From: an uncultured Clostridia bacterium
GTDB taxonomy: Bacteria > Bacillota > Clostridia > TANB77 > CAG-508
DNA: 14,966 bases
NCBI GenBank assembly: GCA_949118805.1
Contig: CASAUJ010000033.1
Location: 1-14,966, forward strand
Direction of reading: 5' to 3'
The translations under genes were made by a program, and so were the position numbers. This document shows, piece after piece, positions 1 to 7,390 of this stretch (position 1 is its first letter; each line of letters starts with the position of its first letter). The notes beneath the pieces are model-generated. The model saw only the letters and a program-made list of their open reading frames with translations. It was not told where the DNA came from and made no database searches.

Positions 1-1
1 T

Positions 2-55
2 AATGAAGTACCATTAAAAGGATATTGGATTTCAAAATATCAATTAAGTAACTAA
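2..55 (+). CDS. C-terminal end of an unidentified protein (partial)
   Basis: An open frame enters from the left edge and ends at TAA (53-55), giving 18 residues that include GYWISKYQLS. The mix of hydrophobic and aromatic residues and the codon use look like real coding sequence. The stop is followed immediately by the terminator region of the opposing gene, as expected for two convergent genes. The protein cannot be identified from so short a tail. It could also be a chance open frame. Confidence 0.4.
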   Translation, partial: NEVPLKGYWISKYQLSN

Positions 56-89
56 AAAAGAAAAGCGGAAGGGATCAATACCTTCCGCT
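52..89 (-). terminator. Intrinsic terminator of the zinc-ribbon gene
   Basis: A perfect 9-bp inverted repeat, AGCGGAAGG (64-72) with CCTTCCGCT (81-89), has an 8-nt loop. On the minus strand it is followed by a T-rich tail (complement of 52-63). The TGA stop of the minus-strand gene (75-77) lies in the loop, so its last codons form half of the stem. On the plus strand the tail is poorer in T, so the hairpin mainly serves the minus strand. Confidence 0.75.
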
Positions 90-260
90 AAATTCAATTT
101 GGAAATTATAAGAACACCATTGAGCAGTATCAATATAAAATCCTTCTGGTACATGCGTGTTTTTCTTGCAAACAGGGCATATCGTCAAATTGTCGTAAAC
201 AATTCTAGGAACAAACTCTGATTTACAATGAATACACAAAATTTTCTTTTTTTCTTGCAT
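75..260 (-). CDS. Small zinc-ribbon-like protein, 61 aa
   Basis: This small cytoplasmic protein has two CxxC pairs, CIHC near residues 9-12 and CPVC near residues 28-31, spaced like the two knuckles of a zinc ribbon. After a basic start (MQEKKK) come the knuckles and then an aromatic C-terminal part (WCSYNF). There is no signal peptide or membrane segment. A good ribosome binding site (TGGAGG, 7 bases before ATG), a consensus promoter upstream and a terminator at the end show that it is a real single-gene unit. The cysteines suggest zinc binding. Nothing shows whether it binds nucleic acid or a protein partner, and I do not recognise the exact family. Confidence 0.75.
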   Translation of the reverse strand: MQEKKKILCIHCKSEFVPRIVYDNLTICPVCKKNTHVPEGFYIDTAQWCSYNFQIEFSGRY

Positions 261-314
261 AGTACCTCCACCAATTTAATTAAAATAAAGGGTATCAATA
301 GTTACATTGTTTTT

Positions 315-343
315 ATTATATAATATTTACATAAAAAAAGCAA
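315..343 (-). promoter_or_regulatory. Sigma-A type promoter for the zinc-ribbon gene
   Basis: On the minus strand TTGCTT (343-338) and TATAAT (320-315) are separated by 17 bp. The predicted transcript start near 308 gives a leader of about 48 nt before the ATG at 260. The match to consensus is good, but it is seen by eye only. Confidence 0.6.
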
Positions 344-398
344 CGAATTTCCAATAAAAACCATTTAAGAGAAATCTGTCAAACTATAAAAATTTGTA

Positions 399-427
399 TT
401 GAAACTAGAAGGAATTTGTGATATAGT
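399..427 (+). promoter_or_regulatory. Extended -10 promoter for the WG-repeat/acpS/tatD operon
   Basis: TTGAAA (399-404), a 17-bp spacer and TATAGT (422-427) are present, with TG one base before the -10 (extended -10). The start would fall near 434, just before the AGGAGG site at 440-445, so the leader is very short. This is the only strong promoter seen before the four same-strand genes up to 4505. Confidence 0.6.
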
Positions 428-452
428 GTAAAAGATAAAAGGAGGCAGAGGC

Positions 453-1970
453 ATGAGTAGAGGAAGAAGATATGAAGAACCAAAATTAAATTTAAAAAAA
501 GTATTTGCAGTCGTATTAGCAATTGTAGTTGTCATCATGTTTATTTTTATCATAAAAGGAATATTAGGAAAAGATAGAGAACAAGGGAAAATAATGAGCA
601 AAAACTATGTTAGTATTTTTAAAGACAATAAATGGGGAGTTATGGACTCTAATGGAACAATTATAATTGATCCCTCCTATGAAGAAATGATTACAATTCC
701 CAATCATAAAAATGACGTATTTTTATGTGTCTATGATGTGAATTATGAAACAGGAGAATACAAAACTAAAGCATTAAACAGCAAAAACGAAGAAATTTTT
801 ACCCAATATGAACAAATAGAACCTATAGCCAACAAAGATCAAAAGGATCATATGTGGTATGAAGACAGTATGATAAAAGTAAAAAAAGATGGAAAATATG
901 GAATAATTGATTTAACAGGAAAAGAACTAACAACATGCCAATATGATGAGATTGTAGCAATAGATGGATTAAAGGACGTTGTAAAAGTAACCAAAGAAGA
1001 AAAAGTGGGAGTAGTTGACAAAGAAGGGAAAGAAATAGTAGCGATTCAATATACAGACATTACCAATTTGGGAAAAGATAGCAAAGAAGGATTTATTGTA
1101 AAAGAAGAAGGAAAATATGGAGTAGTAGATAGTACCAATCAAACTATATTGGAAACAAAATATGAGGGAATTGAAAAAGTTCATAGAAATGAAATGTATG
1201 TTGTAAAACAAGCAGGAAGCCAAATTTTAATCAAAAAAGATGGAGAAGAAGTACAAAAAACAGGATATGATGAAATTACAGAAATCCTAAAAAACATAGA
1301 AAATGGAATAATCTATAAAAAAGATGGGAAATTTGGTGTGATGAAAACAACGGGAGAAGTAACAATAGCACCAGATTATGAAGAACTAAAAGAAACCAAA
1401 ACAGGATTATTTATTGCTAAGCAAAAGGGAAAATATGGAGTAATTGACTTACAAAAAGAGAATAAAATCGAGCCGATTTATCAATCTATTCAATACAATG
1501 AAAAAGCAGATATTTATATTGCCGAAAAAGAAGATTATGAGAATGACATTATAGATTCTACATTTGTTATTCGTCAATCTGGAATTTTAACAGATTTAGA
1601 AGAGGAAAAAGGATACTTTGAAATCAAACAAGGAGAAGATTATCGCTATTATAATTTTAAATTTGAAGAAAAAAAGATTACAGACATAAAAGCGAATAAT
1701 ACACTATTTAAAAGTAAAAAAGATGGGAAATATGGATTTGTAAATAAAAAGGGAGAAGTAATAATCGATTATCAATATGACGATGTAACAGAGCAAAACC
1801 AATATGGTTATGCAGGGATAAAAAAGGACGGAAAATGGGGTTCTATTAATTTAAAGGGAGAAATTATGCAAGAACCAACCTATGATTTAGAAGATTATTT
1901 AAAAATTGACTTTATAGGAAGATGGCATTTAGGAAAAGATATGAATATGAATTATTACAATCAAAATTAA
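453..1970 (+). CDS. WG-repeat protein with N-terminal membrane anchor
   Basis: The 505-residue protein has a short basic N-terminus, one membrane helix (about residues 17-37, VFAVVLAIVVVIMFIFII) and then a long chain of degenerate repeats of about 28 residues. Each repeat contains a motif such as KDGKYGIID, KWGVMD or KYGVVD followed by G-[KE]-x-[IV] and a Y[DE]E[IL] end. Clear repeats begin near residues 52, 145, 210, 335 and 450, and more diverged copies fill the gaps. This is the WG (KWG) repeat architecture, thought to form a beta-rich fold for binding. The positive-inside rule predicts that the repeats lie outside the membrane. The tail (FIGRWHLGKDMNMNYY) is conserved-looking. AGGAGG lies 7 bases before the ATG. 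No catalytic motif or sortase signal is visible, and the ligand is unknown. Confidence 0.85.
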   Translation: MSRGRRYEEPKLNLKKVFAVVLAIVVVIMFIFIIKGILGKDREQGKIMSKNYVSIFKDNKWGVMDSNGTIIIDPSYEEMITIPNHKNDVFLCVYDVNYETGEYKTKALNSKNEEIFTQYEQIEPIANKDQKDHMWYEDSMIKVKKDGKYGIIDLTGKELTTCQYDEIVAIDGLKDVVKVTKEEKVGVVDKEGKEIVAIQYTDITNLGKDSKEGFIVKEEGKYGVVDSTNQTILETKYEGIEKVHRNEMYVVKQAGSQILIKKDGEEVQKTGYDEITEILKNIENGIIYKKDGKFGVMKTTGEVTIAPDYEELKETKTGLFIAKQKGKYGVIDLQKENKIEPIYQSIQYNEKADIYIAEKEDYENDIIDSTFVIRQSGILTDLEEEKGYFEIKQGEDYRYYNFKFEEKKITDIKANNTLFKSKKDGKYGFVNKKGEVIIDYQYDDVTEQNQYGYAGIKKDGKWGSINLKGEIMQEPTYDLEDYLKIDFIGRWHLGKDMNMNYYNQN

Positions 1971-2027
1971 GAAATTTTAATACAATTAATGATAAAAAAA
2001 GAACAAAAGAAAGGGAAAAATAGATAA

Positions 2028-3263
2028 ATGGAACTAAGGACAAACTATCAGTATACATATTTTATTCATCCTTATGCAATAAAAGATGGAAAATATCAAA
2101 AATATATATTAAAAATGTTGAAAGATAAAAACTGTAACTTAAAAGTGTTTCAAAAAGAAAAAGATATTACACTGTATAAATACTTTTTACCTAAAATCAG
2201 AGAATTCCTATTTTCTAGTTTTCGCTATGGAAACAATAAAAGACAAAAACTAGAAGAATTACCAATCGAAACGAGAGCAGCTTTATTAAGCAAAAATCCA
2301 TGTAATATTTTTGAATACTCTTTAAAAAAAGATGTGCAAGGGAAAATAGAAGAAAGAAATGGAATCTTTTTTCAGATTCAAAAAGTAGAAATCATTTGTT
2401 TTTCTACTGGTATTTGTTTTTTAGTAATAAAAACAAATGTAGAAGAATGTACAGATTTTAGAAATATTTTAAATTTTAATTATAAATTTAGAGACATGAA
2501 TAATGAACAAATTGATCTAGAAAATTATGATAACATACGCATTCAAACAGACAGTTTTTCCAGTATAAAAACATTTCAAGAGTGGATTCATGGAATCACA
2601 GGCTCTAATTTAGAAACCAATCGATTAAATATAGACACAGAAAGATTTCTTACCTATTCTTATGTGTGTGTTAACCAAGAAGCATGGGATGTGAACAATC
2701 AATTTGAGGAAATAAAAAATCAATTTATTAAATATGTCAATATTCTACCTGCTGATAATAGTAGAGATTATGAATATGAGAAAATAACTACATTTTCTAA
2801 ATGGAAATATGCTAAATTAGGACTAACCAAATTAGGAATGATGCTATTTTCTTCTAGTGCAGATATGAATAATTACACAATCTTACCAGAAGAATATGAA
2901 AACCAATATTTTTATACCTATCTTTTTCATCTGTATAAAAAGATTTATTTAAAAAAGATAGAACTAGAATTAAAAAATATTGCAACAATAGAAAAAGCAA
3001 GAAAAAAATTTGTGGAATTTACTAAAATGCTATGGATACAAGAAATTACAGAAGAAGAAACAGGAACTTTGATGAGTGATAAATTACAAGAAGTATTGGA
3101 ATTGGATAAAACCTATCATGAAGTAAAAGACAAATATGATGTTTTATACAAAGAAAAAAACTTTAAAAAAGAAAGAAAAACAACCATTATTATCGCTATT
3201 ATATTAGGGATTTCATTCCTGCTAAATATAATAAACTTTATGATACTAAAAGGGGAATCATAA
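2028..3263 (+). CDS. Uncharacterised 411-aa protein with C-terminal membrane anchor
   Basis: I do not recognise this family with certainty. The protein is a long soluble-looking region with no signal peptide. It ends in a charged, probably coiled-coil segment (about residues 345-385, rich in K and E) and one hydrophobic helix (about 387-408, TTIIIAIILGISFLLNIINF), with only a few residues after it. This suggests a tail-anchored cytoplasmic protein. The layout (large soluble domain, long helices, terminal membrane segment) recalls distant CorA-like proteins, but there is only one membrane helix and no GMN motif, so transport is not supported. It sits 57 bp after the WG-repeat gene and 27 bp before acpS, in the same operon. 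Its ribosome binding site is modest (AAAGGG, 12 bases before ATG). Confidence 0.8.
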   Translation: MELRTNYQYTYFIHPYAIKDGKYQKYILKMLKDKNCNLKVFQKEKDITLYKYFLPKIREFLFSSFRYGNNKRQKLEELPIETRAALLSKNPCNIFEYSLKKDVQGKIEERNGIFFQIQKVEIICFSTGICFLVIKTNVEECTDFRNILNFNYKFRDMNNEQIDLENYDNIRIQTDSFSSIKTFQEWIHGITGSNLETNRLNIDTERFLTYSYVCVNQEAWDVNNQFEEIKNQFIKYVNILPADNSRDYEYEKITTFSKWKYAKLGLTKLGMMLFSSSADMNNYTILPEEYENQYFYTYLFHLYKKIYLKKIELELKNIATIEKARKKFVEFTKMLWIQEITEEETGTLMSDKLQEVLELDKTYHEVKDKYDVLYKEKNFKKERKTTIIIAIILGISFLLNIINFMILKGES

Positions 3264-3290
3264 AGAAAATTGTTTTGAGAAAGGGAAAAA

Positions 3291-3671
3291 ATGAAAATTT
3301 GTTGTGGAACCGATATCATTGAAATTCAAAGAATTAAAGAAAGTATAGAAGATGAGAAAATGGGAAAAGCATTTATAGAAAGAATTTATACCCCAAAAGA
3401 AATTTCCTATTGTGAAAATAAAAAAGCACAAAAATATCAGCATTATGCTGCGAGGTTTGCGGCAAAAGAAGCAGCTTTTAAAGCTATCTCGGGAAAAATA
3501 AAAGATAAATATGAAATGACATGGAAAGATTTTGAAATTACAAATGATGAACAAGGAAGACCATGCCTTACCATAAAAGGAATGGATTTATCCAAAATAG
3601 AAAATATTGATTTGAGTATATCACATTGCCGAGAATATGCAGTAGCCAATGTGACTTTATTAGAGAATTAA
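3291..3671 (+). CDS. acpS: Holo-[acyl-carrier-protein] synthase
   Basis: AcpS transfers the 4'-phosphopantetheine arm of coenzyme A to a serine of acyl carrier protein, making it active for fatty acid synthesis in the cytoplasm. The 126-residue length is normal for the family. The signature motifs are present: GTDIIEI (residues 6-12, with metal-binding Asp8), RFAAKEAAFKA (55-65, with Glu60), and SISH near the C-terminus. The start has AAAGGG 6 bases upstream. It lies between the unrecognised membrane-anchored gene and tatD, probably in one transcript. A hairpin follows its stop directly and may reduce read-through into tatD. Confidence 0.96.
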   Translation: MKICCGTDIIEIQRIKESIEDEKMGKAFIERIYTPKEISYCENKKAQKYQHYAARFAAKEAAFKAISGKIKDKYEMTWKDFEITNDEQGRPCLTIKGMDLSKIENIDLSISHCREYAVANVTLLEN

Positions 3672-3702
3672 ATTGTCATAAGGAAAATCCTTTTTGACAA
3701 TT
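3671..3702 (+). terminator. Hairpin between acpS and tatD (attenuator-like)
   Basis: AATTGTCA (3671-3678) pairs with TGACAATT (3695-3702), and AAGGA (3680-3684) pairs with TCCTT (3688-3692). The two stems are separated by a small internal loop and closed by AAA. The first base is the last base of the acpS stop codon. The downstream sequence is only moderately T-rich (TTATCTATTTT) and runs into the tatD ribosome binding site, so partial termination or transcript processing is more likely than a full stop. Confidence 0.5.
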
Positions 3703-3722
3703 TATCTATTTTAGGAGGAAGT

Positions 3723-4505
3723 ATGATAGAATTATTGGATAGTCATGCACACTTGGATGACGAGAAATTTAAAGAAGATAGAGAAGCTATGATAAAACAA
3801 ATAAAAGAAGAAGGAATTACCAAATTAATAACAGCAGGTTATAGTTTGGAAGGCTCTAAAAAGGCAAAAGAATTAGCAGAACAATATGATTTTATTTATG
3901 CTACTGTTGGAATATCACCAAATGATATTCCACAAGCAGAAGAAGAATTGTGGATTGTATTAAAAGAAATAAAAGAACTTGCTAAACAAAGTAAAAAAAT
4001 AGTAGCCATTGGAGAAATTGGATTAGACTATTATTGGGAACAAAAGAATAAAGCATTACAGAAATTAGCTTTTAAAGAACAAATCAAGTTAGCCAATCAA
4101 TTAAATAAGCCAATCGTAATTCATACAAGAGAAGCTGTCATGGACACCCTTGCCATTTTAAAAGAAAATAAAGTTGCATTAAAAGGAGTATTGCATTGTT
4201 GTCCTCTTAATCGAGAATTAGTAAAAGAAGCTTTAAAACTAGGATTTTATATTTCTTTTGCAGGACCAATTACTTTTAAAAATGCCAAAAATGCAGATGA
4301 AATCATTGAAATGGTACCAAATGATAAAATATTAATCGAAACAGATAGTCCCTATTTATCTCCAGAACCTTTAAGAGGAAAGAGAAATGATTCTAGAAAT
4401 GTAAAATACATAGCACAAAAAATAGCAGAAGTAAAAAAGAAGAAGCTAGAAGAAATTGCTCAAATTACCTATCAAAATGCAGAAAAATTATTTCAAATTT
4501 CTTAA
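3723..4505 (+). CDS. TatD-family metal-dependent hydrolase
   Basis: This 260-residue enzyme has the TIM-barrel layout of TatD-type DNases/hydrolases. The metal-site residues are in place: His8 and His10 in SHAHLDD, Glu98 in GEIGLDYYW, His134 in IHTRE, His158 in HCC and Asp208 in ETDSPYLSPEP. Family members are cytoplasmic and are linked to 3'-5' nuclease or DNA-repair activity, but many bacterial members lack a proven substrate. The segment that usually reads GxHP reads GISP here (residues 63-66), a substitution at a well-conserved position that is not one of the metal ligands above. AGGAGG lies 4 bases before ATG. Its last 18 bases overlap the end of the convergent htpX gene. Confidence 0.93.
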   Translation: MIELLDSHAHLDDEKFKEDREAMIKQIKEEGITKLITAGYSLEGSKKAKELAEQYDFIYATVGISPNDIPQAEEELWIVLKEIKELAKQSKKIVAIGEIGLDYYWEQKNKALQKLAFKEQIKLANQLNKPIVIHTREAVMDTLAILKENKVALKGVLHCCPLNRELVKEALKLGFYISFAGPITFKNAKNADEIIEMVPNDKILIETDSPYLSPEPLRGKRNDSRNVKYIAQKIAEVKKKKLEEIAQITYQNAEKLFQIS

Positions 4506-5390
4506 AGCTTCTATACGATCTTCTATACTAGGATGGGTAGACCATAAGTTAGAAGATTTCTTTTTTCCTTCTTTTGTATTGCTTTTAAATGGATTTACAA
4601 TATACATATTAGCCGTAGCACTATTAGCAGTAGCTAATTGATGATCATCTGCCTCTAATTTTTGAAGAGCTGAAATTAAACCATCTGGATTACGTGTGAT
4701 TTCTACTGCTGTACTATCGGCTAAAAATTCTCTTTTTCGAGATAAAGCTAATTGCATCAAAGAGCCAAAAATAGGGGATAAAATTAAGAAAACAAGCCCC
4801 AATATCATGAAAATTCCATTTCCTTTATGATGATCATCATCACGATCTAATCCACCCCAAAATAAGACACGTGAGAACCAATCAGAAACCATAACAATAA
4901 AACCAACCATAACAGAAACCACACAACTAAGACGAATATCATAATTTCTAATATGGCTTAATTCATGAGCGATAACTCCTTCCAATTCGTAATAATTTAA
5001 TTTTTCTAATAAACCAGTCGTAACACAAATGACTGCATTTTCTGGATTCCTTCCAGTAGCAAAAGCATTTGGTTGAGGATCTTCTGTTACATATAATCGA
5101 GGTTTATGAGACAAACCAGAAGAAACCATTAAAGCTTCTAAAATATTTACTATTTTTAAATCTTCTTCTTTGGTAGCAGGTCTTGCTCTATTGAAAGATA
5201 AAACGATTTTATCACTATAATAATAAGAACTCCAAGCAGTAGCAATGGAAATAATAAGAGCCAGGATAAGAGAAAAAGTACCAAAATTTAATGCATGACA
5301 AATATAATAAACAATAAATGTAAGGACAAGAACAAAAATCCCGATAATCACACTAGACTCTAATTTATTTTTTCTACTATTTTCAAACAT
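4488..5390 (-). CDS. htpX: Membrane zinc metalloprotease HtpX
   Basis: HtpX is a membrane-embedded M48 protease that degrades damaged or misfolded membrane proteins. The 300-residue protein has two N-terminal membrane helices (about 13-32 and 37-54), the zinc motif HELSH (142-146), two further hydrophobic segments (about 155-172 and 191-212), and the third zinc ligand Glu221 in REFLAD. THPSIEDRI close to the C-terminus is also typical. A His/Asp-rich stretch (DRDDDHHKG) lies in the loop between the last two helices. It follows lemA on the same strand, a recurrent pairing, after a 65-bp gap that holds a hairpin. AAAGGA lies 8 bases before the ATG. Its 3' end overlaps tatD by 18 bp with no clear terminator. 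Confidence 0.96.
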   Translation of the reverse strand: MFENSRKNKLESSVIIGIFVLVLTFIVYYICHALNFGTFSLILALIISIATAWSSYYYSDKIVLSFNRARPATKEEDLKIVNILEALMVSSGLSHKPRLYVTEDPQPNAFATGRNPENAVICVTTGLLEKLNYYELEGVIAHELSHIRNYDIRLSCVVSVMVGFIVMVSDWFSRVLFWGGLDRDDDHHKGNGIFMILGLVFLILSPIFGSLMQLALSRKREFLADSTAVEITRNPDGLISALQKLEADDHQLATANSATANMYIVNPFKSNTKEGKKKSSNLWSTHPSIEDRIEALRNLK

Positions 5391-5410
5391 ACTAAAAATC
5401 CTTTCTTAAG

Positions 5411-5443
5411 AAAAGAAAAGGTGGAGTTTATTTTCCACCTTTT
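5411..5443 (-). terminator. Hairpin terminator/attenuator between lemA and htpX
   Basis: A 10-bp perfect stem, AAAAGGTGGA (5416-5425 on the plus strand) with TCCACCTTTT (5434-5443), has an 8-nt loop. On the minus strand it is followed by TTTT-C-TTTT. It starts 13 bp after the lemA stop and ends before the htpX ribosome binding site, so it could lower htpX expression relative to lemA. No convincing separate htpX promoter was found in the short gap. Confidence 0.75.
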
Positions 5444-5455
5444 GATTCTTTTTAA

Positions 5456-6019
5456 TTATGAATTAGAACCAAAATCTACTTTTACATTTTTTCTAGCTTC
5501 ATCGCTTTCTGTTTTAAACAAATCACGAGCAGTGAAATGAAACATACTAGCAATCAGATTTGAAGGAAAAACTTGTAATTTTGTATTATACATTGTTACA
5601 GTATCATTATAGAACTGTCTTGAAAAGGAAATTTTATTTTCTGTATTTCTTAATTCTTCTGACAATTCTGTAAAGTTTTGATTTGCCTTTAATTCTGGAT
5701 AATTCTCAGAAACGGCCATAATTGTTTTTAAAGCCGTAGATAATTGATGATCCAAATTGGCTTTTTCTGAAACCGTTTGTGTATTGGCCCAAGAAGTTCT
5801 AAGAGCAACTATTTTTTCAAAGGTTTCTCTTTCATGATTCATATATCCTTTTACAGTTTCTACGAAATTAGGAATTAAATCAAACCTTCTTTGTAACTGT
5901 ACATCAATTTGACTCCATGCATTATCTACTCGTACTTTTGCTTGTACCAATCCATTATACATTCCGATAACAGCAAGAACAAGGATGATAACGATTCCTA
6001 ATAAGATCCATCCAATCAT
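5456..6019 (-). CDS. lemA: LemA family membrane protein
   Basis: The 187-residue protein has a single N-terminal membrane helix (residues 3-22, GWILLGIVIILVLAVIGMYN) followed by a long helical domain. Typical LemA motifs are RVDNAWSQIDVQLQRRFDLIPN (residues 31-52, named by ends RVDN and LIPN), ENYPELKAN and ENKISFSRQFYND. The biochemical role of LemA is not settled. Its frequent partnership with HtpX-type proteases, as here, suggests a role in membrane protein quality control. AAGGAGG lies 7 bases before ATG, and a promoter with an extended -10 lies upstream. Length and motifs are complete. Confidence 0.95.
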   Translation of the reverse strand: MIGWILLGIVIILVLAVIGMYNGLVQAKVRVDNAWSQIDVQLQRRFDLIPNFVETVKGYMNHERETFEKIVALRTSWANTQTVSEKANLDHQLSTALKTIMAVSENYPELKANQNFTELSEELRNTENKISFSRQFYNDTVTMYNTKLQVFPSNLIASMFHFTARDLFKTESDEARKNVKVDFGSNS

Positions 6020-6054
6020 ATAAATTCCTCCTTAATTTTATTTTATGCAAATTT

Positions 6055-6083
6055 ATCATATCATATTAAAGAAACTTATACAA
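6055..6083 (-). promoter_or_regulatory. Extended -10 promoter for lemA-htpX
   Basis: On the minus strand TTGTAT (6083-6078), a 17-bp spacer and TATGAT (6060-6055) are present, with TGA directly before the -10. Transcription would start near 6048, giving a leader of about 30 nt to the lemA ATG at 6019. Confidence 0.55.
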
Positions 6084-6258
6084 CAGAATTGTGAAGAAAT
6101 TGTGAAAACAATCCTATTTTTCAAAAAATTAAAAAATTTTCAAAAAAGTAGTACCAAAAAGAAACTAAGTCATACTTTAGAAAAATCAACATATAATAAA
6201 ATAAGGAAGTTGTCTAAAATCGGACAAAGTGCTGAAAAATAAACAAAAAATCCAAGAT
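6084..6258. other. Spacer between divergent lemA and 3D-protein promoters
   Basis: This AT-rich stretch is part of a 300-bp gap. It contains A- and T-runs (around 6115-6150) and a small inverted repeat, TTGTC (6211-6215) with GACAA (6223-6227). The repeat could be an operator but is too short to claim. A 65-codon open frame crosses the region and the lemA promoter, but it has no ribosome binding site and low-complexity Lys/Ile composition. I see no RNA gene or mobile element. Confidence 0.4.
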
Positions 6259-6287
6259 TTGACAAAAAAAAATAACAATGATATACT
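6259..6287 (+). promoter_or_regulatory. Strong promoter for the G5/3D protein
   Basis: TTGACA (6259-6264, full consensus), a 17-bp spacer and TATACT (6282-6287) are present, with TGA before the -10. The start would be near 6294, close to the AGGAGG site (6303-6308). This is the best promoter match in the window, suggesting strong sigma-A transcription. Confidence 0.7.
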
Positions 6288-6319
6288 AACATTGTTTCCA
6301 AAAGGAGGAAGAAATTTTT

Positions 6320-7252
6320 ATGAAAAAACAAGAAAAAGCTTCTCTATCCATAATGAAAATTATCTGTGTTAGTATCCTATTAATCCTAATATCAGGAATT
6401 GGGGTCATGGCAGTTAATACAAAATTAAATGATGTCAAAATTGTTCTTCAAAATGGATATGAAATGACAGTCTTAACAGCAAAGGTTAAAGTATCTGAAA
6501 TATTAGAAGAAAATAATATATTGTTAAATGAAAATCAAAAAACAATACCAGATTTAGAAAGCGAAATTGTGGCAGGACAAAAAATTAGAATTACAGACAA
6601 ATCCTATCAAGAAGTACAAATTGCTAAAATTTCAGAAGAAGGGGTAGAAACATCATTAAATCAATTACTAGAAAATTATGCACCAATTACCGAAAAAATA
6701 GTAGTAGAACAAGTCGTAATTCCATATGAAACCATTACTAAAAATACAACAGAAACATCAGGAAATACAACAAACAAAGTGTTACAACAAGGACAAGATG
6801 GATTAAAAGAAGTGACTTATAAAATAAAATATCAAAAAGAAAAAGAAATAGAAAAAACGTTCCTATCAGAGAATGTGATAAAAGAACCAGTTAACAAAAT
6901 TGTGCAAGTACAAAAAAATGCAACATCAAGAAGCTCTAACTTACCAAGAACAACAGTAAGTGATGCCACAGGAGGAAGTACTTATAAAATAACAGCTTAT
7001 TGTCCTTGTGCAAAATGTTGTGGAAAAGCAACTGGAAGAACTGCTTCAGGAACCAAAGCAACAGCAGGAAGAACAGTGGCAGCTTCTAGTAAATTTGCCT
7101 TTGGAACACAATTAAATATAGGAGGACACATCTATACAGTAGAAGATAGAGGAGGAGCCATCCAAGGAAATAAAATTGACATCTATGTTAATTCTCATGC
7201 AGAAGCACTACAATGGGGTGTTCGTTATTTAAAAGTGGATGTAGTCAATTAA
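6320..7252 (+). CDS. Cell-wall protein with DUF348, G5 and 3D domains (YabE-like)
   Basis: This exported or membrane-anchored wall protein has 310 residues. A hydrophobic segment (about 12-32) acts as signal or anchor. It is followed by one DUF348-like domain (about 38-80), a G5 domain (about 124-200), a Ser/Thr linker and a C-terminal 3D domain (about 221-308). The 3D domain has YCPCAKCCGKATGRTASG (227-244), VEDRGG with Asp276 and KIDIYV with Asp287, ending in WGVRYLKVDV. 3D domains share a double-psi beta-barrel fold with MltA-type lytic transglycosylases, so peptidoglycan cleavage is the likely role. G5 domains are proposed to bind wall sugars. The gene has its own promoter and a strong terminator. 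AGGAGG is 11 bases before the ATG. Confidence 0.93.
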   Translation: MKKQEKASLSIMKIICVSILLILISGIGVMAVNTKLNDVKIVLQNGYEMTVLTAKVKVSEILEENNILLNENQKTIPDLESEIVAGQKIRITDKSYQEVQIAKISEEGVETSLNQLLENYAPITEKIVVEQVVIPYETITKNTTETSGNTTNKVLQQGQDGLKEVTYKIKYQKEKEIEKTFLSENVIKEPVNKIVQVQKNATSRSSNLPRTTVSDATGGSTYKITAYCPCAKCCGKATGRTASGTKATAGRTVAASSKFAFGTQLNIGGHIYTVEDRGGAIQGNKIDIYVNSHAEALQWGVRYLKVDVVN

Positions 7253-7264
7253 TCATTTTTATAC

Positions 7265-7297
7265 AAAAAGTATATTCAAAATAGAATATGCTTTTTT
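7265..7297 (+). terminator. Intrinsic terminator of the G5/3D gene
   Basis: A 13-bp stem (7265-7277 with 7284-7296, one G-T pair) has an AAAATA loop and a T-run built into and following the right arm. It starts 13 bp after the stop codon. The A-run on the left would also allow some termination on the other strand. Confidence 0.85.
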
Positions 7298-7315
7298 CAT
7301 TTATGAAGAACCTAG

Positions 7316-7344
7316 TTGCTTTTCTTTCTATTTTATAGTAAAAT
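7316..7344 (+). promoter_or_regulatory. Probable promoter for xth and the AI-2E family gene
   Basis: TTGCTT (7316-7321), a 17-bp spacer and TAAAAT (7339-7344) are present. It lies just after the previous terminator and 47 bp before the xth ATG. TATAGT at 7334-7339 is an alternative -10. Confidence 0.5.
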
Positions 7345-7390
7345 CATAGGCAAATGAAACCATATCAAAAGGTGGAGGAAGGAAAAGAAA

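Noticed and set aside
969..1223. Long minus-strand open frames opposite the WG-repeat gene and other genes
   Set aside because: They are shadow frames of AT-rich, Lys/Glu-rich genes. They give Phe/Ser/Tyr-rich products and lack ribosome binding sites.
3694..3727. TTGACA at 3694-3699 as a tatD promoter
   Set aside because: No -10 lies at 16 to 19 bp. The nearest TATGAT is too far, and the hexamer is explained as the right arm of the acpS-tatD hairpin.
6045..6242. A 65-codon plus-strand open frame in the lemA/3D-protein gap
   Set aside because: It has no ribosome binding site, overlaps the lemA promoter, and its product is low-complexity Lys/Ile-rich sequence expected from AT-rich noncoding DNA.
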